Shown here piece after piece: positions 61,235 to 64,000 of a DNA stretch of 64,000 nucleotides. The stretch covers positions 62,001-126,000 of the forward strand of contig NZ_CANLTQ010000007.1 of assembly GCF_947494025.1 (NCBI RefSeq). Direction: 5' to 3'. The stretch's first letter is position 1. Each line of letters opens with the position of its first letter. The position numbers and the translations under genes were made by a program. This DNA is from an uncultured Jannaschia sp. GTDB taxonomy: Bacteria > Pseudomonadota > Alphaproteobacteria > Rhodobacterales > Rhodobacteraceae. A model generated the notes under the pieces. That model saw nothing but the letters and a program-made list of their open reading frames with translations, did not search any database and was not told the origin of the DNA.

Positions 61235-61313
61235 GACGAGCCCGCCGGTGAAGGGCTGGCCGAAGCCGGCAAACGTGCCGTCCGTTCCCCGGCGGGGGAA
61301 ACGCGCGGCGCGT

Positions 61314-62102
61314 TCATTCCGCCGGTGTCGCCGCCGTATCCCGACCCGGGTCGCGGCGGTTGCGGGGCAAGCCGATGACCTTGCGCTTGCGGTCCGGCCC
61401 CGTCAGCCCGAGCGAGTCGGTGATCTCGCCCAGATCCCGGCGCAGACGGTCGAGCTGTTGCTCGGCCAGCGCCTCCTCGATATCGACGGCGTGGGTCCAC
61501 CGCTTGATCTCGGCCACGTTGACCTGCGCCAAGACGATCCGCTGGCGGTATTCCTCGACCTCGTGCTGGCGCTGCCGAAGGAACTCGCGCGCGCGCTCGA
61601 CCTTTTCGCGACCGTAGACCTGCGCGAGGTCGCGGCTTTCCACCGACATCTGCGCGGCGACCTGAAGCACGTCGGGCTCGAGCTCGGCGAGATCGGGATG
61701 GGCGCGCATCCATTCGATCCGGTCGCGCATCGCGTCGAACTCCCGGCTCAGCCCGAACGCGCCCTCGCGGTCGGCGGCGTGAACCAGGGCGTAGGCGCGG
61801 GTCACGTCGTCCATCGACATCCTGAAGTCGCGGTTCGTAAGCTCCAGCCGCCGCACGCGTCCGACCGAGGGCAGGTAGCCCAGCAGCACGAGGACGAAGC
61901 CGGTCAGCGCGATCTGCACGAACATGCCGGCCCGTGGCACGGGCGTGCCGCCCACCGAAAGGGCGAGCTCGGGCCACGGCAGGAGCCCCGCCGCCGCACC
62001 GGCGGTGAGGACCGACAGGCCAAGAGCCGTGGCGACGAGCAGGGCCGTCGTGACCTGCTGCAGGAGGCTCGTCGCGAGGTCGAGCGAACGGGGCGGGATC
62101 AT
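61314..62102 (-). CDS. Membrane-anchored coiled-coil protein (conserved in the alr-radA region)
   Basis: A 262-residue protein. Two N-terminal hydrophobic helices (TTALLVATALGLSVLTAGAA, FVQIALTGFVLVLLGYLP) are followed by a long charged helical part with coiled coil (EREKVERAREFL-type heptads, RQRQHEVEEYRQRIVLAQVN, EALAEQQLDRLRRDLGEITD). Similar proteins between alr and radA are annotated 'DNA repair protein' in Rhodobacterales, without evidence visible here for that role. The ATG at 62102 gives the proper membrane start. Confidence 0.8.
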   Translation of the reverse strand: MIPPRSLDLATSLLQQVTTALLVATALGLSVLTAGAAAGLLPWPELALSVGGTPVPRAGMFVQIALTGFVLVLLGYLPSVGRVRRLELTNRDFRMSMDDVTRAYALVHAADREGAFGLSREFDAMRDRIEWMRAHPDLAELEPDVLQVAAQMSVESRDLAQVYGREKVERAREFLRQRQHEVEEYRQRIVLAQVNVAEIKRWTHAVDIEEALAEQQLDRLRRDLGEITDSLGLTGPDRKRKVIGLPRNRRDPGRDTAATPAE

Positions 62103-62242
62103 GCGCGGGCGTCCTTCCGGCCGGAGGGACGAAGCGGCCGCGGGATGCGGGGCGTGGCGGGACAGGGATCGGCGAACATGGCACGTGCTCCGGGCAAAGC
62201 GTGATCTGCCGGAAGTAGACGTGCACAATTGTTTATATAGCG

Positions 62243-63298
62243 CTAACCGATCGGGCGCAGGCCGCGGTATTTGCGCTCGTATCGCGCGCCGAGCGCGGTC
62301 AGCATCTCGTAGCCGATCGTTCCCGCCGCCCCGGCGAGCCCGTCCACGCCCCGATGCGCGTCGAGCAGAGTCAGACGGTCCGGATCGGCGTCGAGATGGC
62401 CGATATCGATCGTGAGCGTGTCCATCGACACCCGTCCGACGACCGGGCAGGGCACGGGGCCGGCCATGACCTCGAGGCCCGGCTGCAGCGCCCGCAATAG
62501 TCCGTCGCCATAGCCCCCCGCGACCGTGGCGATCCGCGTCGGCGCGGGCGCGGTCCAGGCGGCGTTGTAGCCCACGCTTTCGCCCGCCTCGACGTCGAAG
62601 CAGGCGATCACCGGCAGGTCGAGCGCCACGACCGGTTCGGCCCGGGCGAAGGGAAGCCCGCCGTAAAGGCCGATCCCCGGCCGCGTCATGTCGAAATGGT
62701 AGTCCGGACCGAGAAGCGTGCCGCCGGTCGCGGCGAGGCTGCGCGGCACGTCGATCCCGTCGGTCATCTCGTGGAAGCGCGCAAGCTGCGCCGCATTGCG
62801 CGTGCAATCCGGATCCTCGGCGTCGGAAAGATGCGACATGACGAGGACCGGGCCGGCGGCGAGCGTGATCTCGGCCACCGCGGCCCATTCCGCCATCTTC
62901 AGTCCGAGCCGGTTCATGCCGGTGTCGAGTTGGATCCCGAAGGGATGCCGCGGCAGCGACTCGAGATGCCGGGTCAGCTGCGCGATCGAGGACAGCATCG
63001 GCACGAGGCCGGCGTTCCCGATCGTGGCCGTGTCGCCCGCCATGTGGCCATAGAAGACGTGGATCCGGGGCTCCGGCCCGAGGGCGCGGCGCAGATCCAG
63101 CCCCTCGGCGGCACTCGCCGTGAAATAGGCGCGGCACCCCGCCTCGGAAAGCCGCCGCGCCACCTGCGTCAGCCCGAGCCCGTAGCCGTCCGCCTTGACG
63201 CAGGCCCCGGTCTCGCAGGTCGCTCCGGACATCGCGTCGAGCGCGCGCCAGTTCGCGGCGATCGCCTCGAGATCGATATGGAGTGTTCCGGTGGCCAT
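62243..63298 (-). CDS. alr: Alanine racemase
   Basis: A 351-residue PLP-dependent racemase providing D-Ala for peptidoglycan. Lys35 in CVKADGYGLG binds PLP. The catalytic Tyr lies in ESVGYNAAW of the C-terminal beta domain; DTGMNRLGL and MTRPGIGLYGGLPF are family motifs, and VVGRVSMDTLTIDI is the usual C-terminal strand set. Complete. It is downstream of dnaB on the same strand, the usual alphaproteobacterial order. Confidence 0.97.
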   Translation of the reverse strand: MATGTLHIDLEAIAANWRALDAMSGATCETGACVKADGYGLGLTQVARRLSEAGCRAYFTASAAEGLDLRRALGPEPRIHVFYGHMAGDTATIGNAGLVPMLSSIAQLTRHLESLPRHPFGIQLDTGMNRLGLKMAEWAAVAEITLAAGPVLVMSHLSDAEDPDCTRNAAQLARFHEMTDGIDVPRSLAATGGTLLGPDYHFDMTRPGIGLYGGLPFARAEPVVALDLPVIACFDVEAGESVGYNAAWTAPAPTRIATVAGGYGDGLLRALQPGLEVMAGPVPCPVVGRVSMDTLTIDIGHLDADPDRLTLLDAHRGVDGLAGAAGTIGYEMLTALGARYERKYRGLRPIG

Positions 63299-63343
63299 GT
63301 CGGGGCCCTGATGCGGTCGGAGGGCGGGGGGCGTCAAGCGCCG

Positions 63344-64000
63344 TCAGCCACGTTCCTGCCAGGGCCGGGCGAGGTCGGAGAAGCGGGTGAAGCGGCCCTC
63401 GAAGGCAAGCTCGACCGTGCCGATGGGGCCGTGGCGCTGTTTGCCGATGACGACCTCGGCCTTGCCGTGCACCGCCTCCATCGCGGCCTGCCATTCGGCC
63501 ATCTTGTCGAGCTGGTGGTCACCCGGCTTTTCGCGTTCCTTGTAGTATTCCTCGCGGTAGACGAACATCACCACGTCGGCGTCCTGCTCGATCGAGCCGG
63601 ATTCCCGCAGGTCCGAAAGCTGCGGGCGCTTGTCCTCGCGGCTTTCCACCTGGCGGGAGAGCTGGGAAAGCGCGATGACGGGGATGTCGAGCTCCTTGGC
63701 GATGGCCTTCAGGCCCTGCGTGATCGCGGAGACCTCGTTCACCCGGTTGTCGCCGCTGCCCGGCGCGCGGACGAGCTGCAGGTAGTCCACGATCAGGAGG
63801 TCGAGCCCGTGGACCCGCTTCTGCCGCCGGGCGCGGGCGGCCAGCTGCGCGATGGGCAGGGCGGGCGTGTCGTCGATATAGAGCGGGCATTTCTCCAGCG
63901 CTTTGGCCGCCTCGACGAAGCGGCGGAACTCGGCCTCGGTCATGTCGCCCTTGCGGATCTGCTCGCTGGGCACCTCCGCAGCTTCCGAGAGCACACGCGC
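63344..64000 (-). CDS. dnaB: Replicative DNA helicase DnaB, C-terminal part
   Basis: The last 218 residues of DnaB; the rest lies beyond the right edge. The RecA-type C-terminal domain shows the Walker B strand LDLLIVDYLQLVR, ITQGLKAIAKELDIPVIALS, QLSRQVESREDKRPQLSDLR and the ESGSIEQDADVVMFVYREEY signature, then EVVIGKQRHGPIGTVELAFE with the arginine/lysine finger region. The C-terminus is normal. It unwinds DNA at the replication fork. Confidence 0.97.
   Translation of the reverse strand, partial: ARVLSEAAEVPSEQIRKGDMTEAEFRRFVEAAKALEKCPLYIDDTPALPIAQLAARARRQKRVHGLDLLIVDYLQLVRAPGSGDNRVNEVSAITQGLKAIAKELDIPVIALSQLSRQVESREDKRPQLSDLRESGSIEQDADVVMFVYREEYYKEREKPGDHQLDKMAEWQAAMEAVHGKAEVVIGKQRHGPIGTVELAFEGRFTRFSDLARPWQERG

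Overview
The window is a stretch of a high-GC alphaproteobacterial chromosome, most likely from a Rhodobacterales (Roseobacter/Rhodobacter-type) species. Evidence: a complete gene transfer agent (GTA) cluster of the Rhodobacter capsulatus type directly followed by cysE; a 45-residue aa3-type cytochrome oxidase subunit IV gene; a lipoyl domain fused to the N-terminus of PdhB; the order dnaB-alr-radA-cvpA-purF; a COQ9-family gene divergent from rpsU; and a VPLPA-CTERM protein. No tRNA, rRNA or CRISPR array was seen.

Layout. 0-13 kb is housekeeping and catabolic: a partial ABC ATPase divergent from a GDSL esterase (tesA), an FMN alpha-hydroxyacid oxidase-like protein, a quinone oxidoreductase, a membrane protein, COQ9, rpsU, a lipoprotein, a cytochrome oxidase subunit IV, a proline-racemase-family protein, an MBL hydrolase translationally coupled to an acyl-CoA dehydrogenase, a Sua5/TsaC protein and a DsbD N-domain protein. 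13.1-16.7 kb is a decayed island: a GlpR/DeoR regulator and an amidohydrolase, each truncated at opposite ends of a dead IS5-family element, then an IS630 fragment. 16.7-17.9 kb is the GTA lysis pair (GH108 N-acetylmuramidase and 3-TM holin) behind a perfect CtrA-type TTAA-N7-TTAA site. 18-23.8 kb holds ccmF-ccmH, an enoyl-CoA hydratase, fabF and mltG.

24.2-38.0 kb is the GTA structural cluster. Seventeen apparently intact ORFs correspond to RcGTA g1-g15 including g3.5 and g10.1: terminase subunits, portal, prohead protease, capsid, connectors, tail tube, chaperones, tape measure and the baseplate proteins DUF2460, DUF2163, NlpC/P60 and the roughly 1280-residue 'megatron'. GC content drops clearly after the capsid gene and recovers in the 3' part of g15. 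38-44 kb carries cysE, pdhA-pdhB-pdhC, a FtsB-like gene and a class I aldolase. 44.3-53.6 kb carries a periplasmic protein, pgk, gap, a DUF808 membrane protein, a NYN-LOTUS protein, an AbiU2-type HEPN protein and tkt. 53.7-64 kb carries a coiled-coil protein, zapA, a possible 6S RNA, an SDR, bioY, purF, a VPLPA-CTERM protein, cvpA, radA, a membrane coiled-coil protein, alr and the C-terminal part of dnaB.

The genes cover central carbon metabolism (pgk, gap, fda, tkt, pdh), cell-envelope and division functions (mltG, alr, zapA, ftsB-like) and a domesticated phage-derived DNA transfer system with its lysis genes. The observations most worth a second look are the pair of related ~40-nt palindromic insertions directly before the two catalytic Asp codons of the IS5 transposase, the CtrA-type site at the GTA lysis genes, the compositional break inside the GTA cluster, and the HEPN(AbiU2) and NYN-LOTUS genes between DUF808 and tkt.
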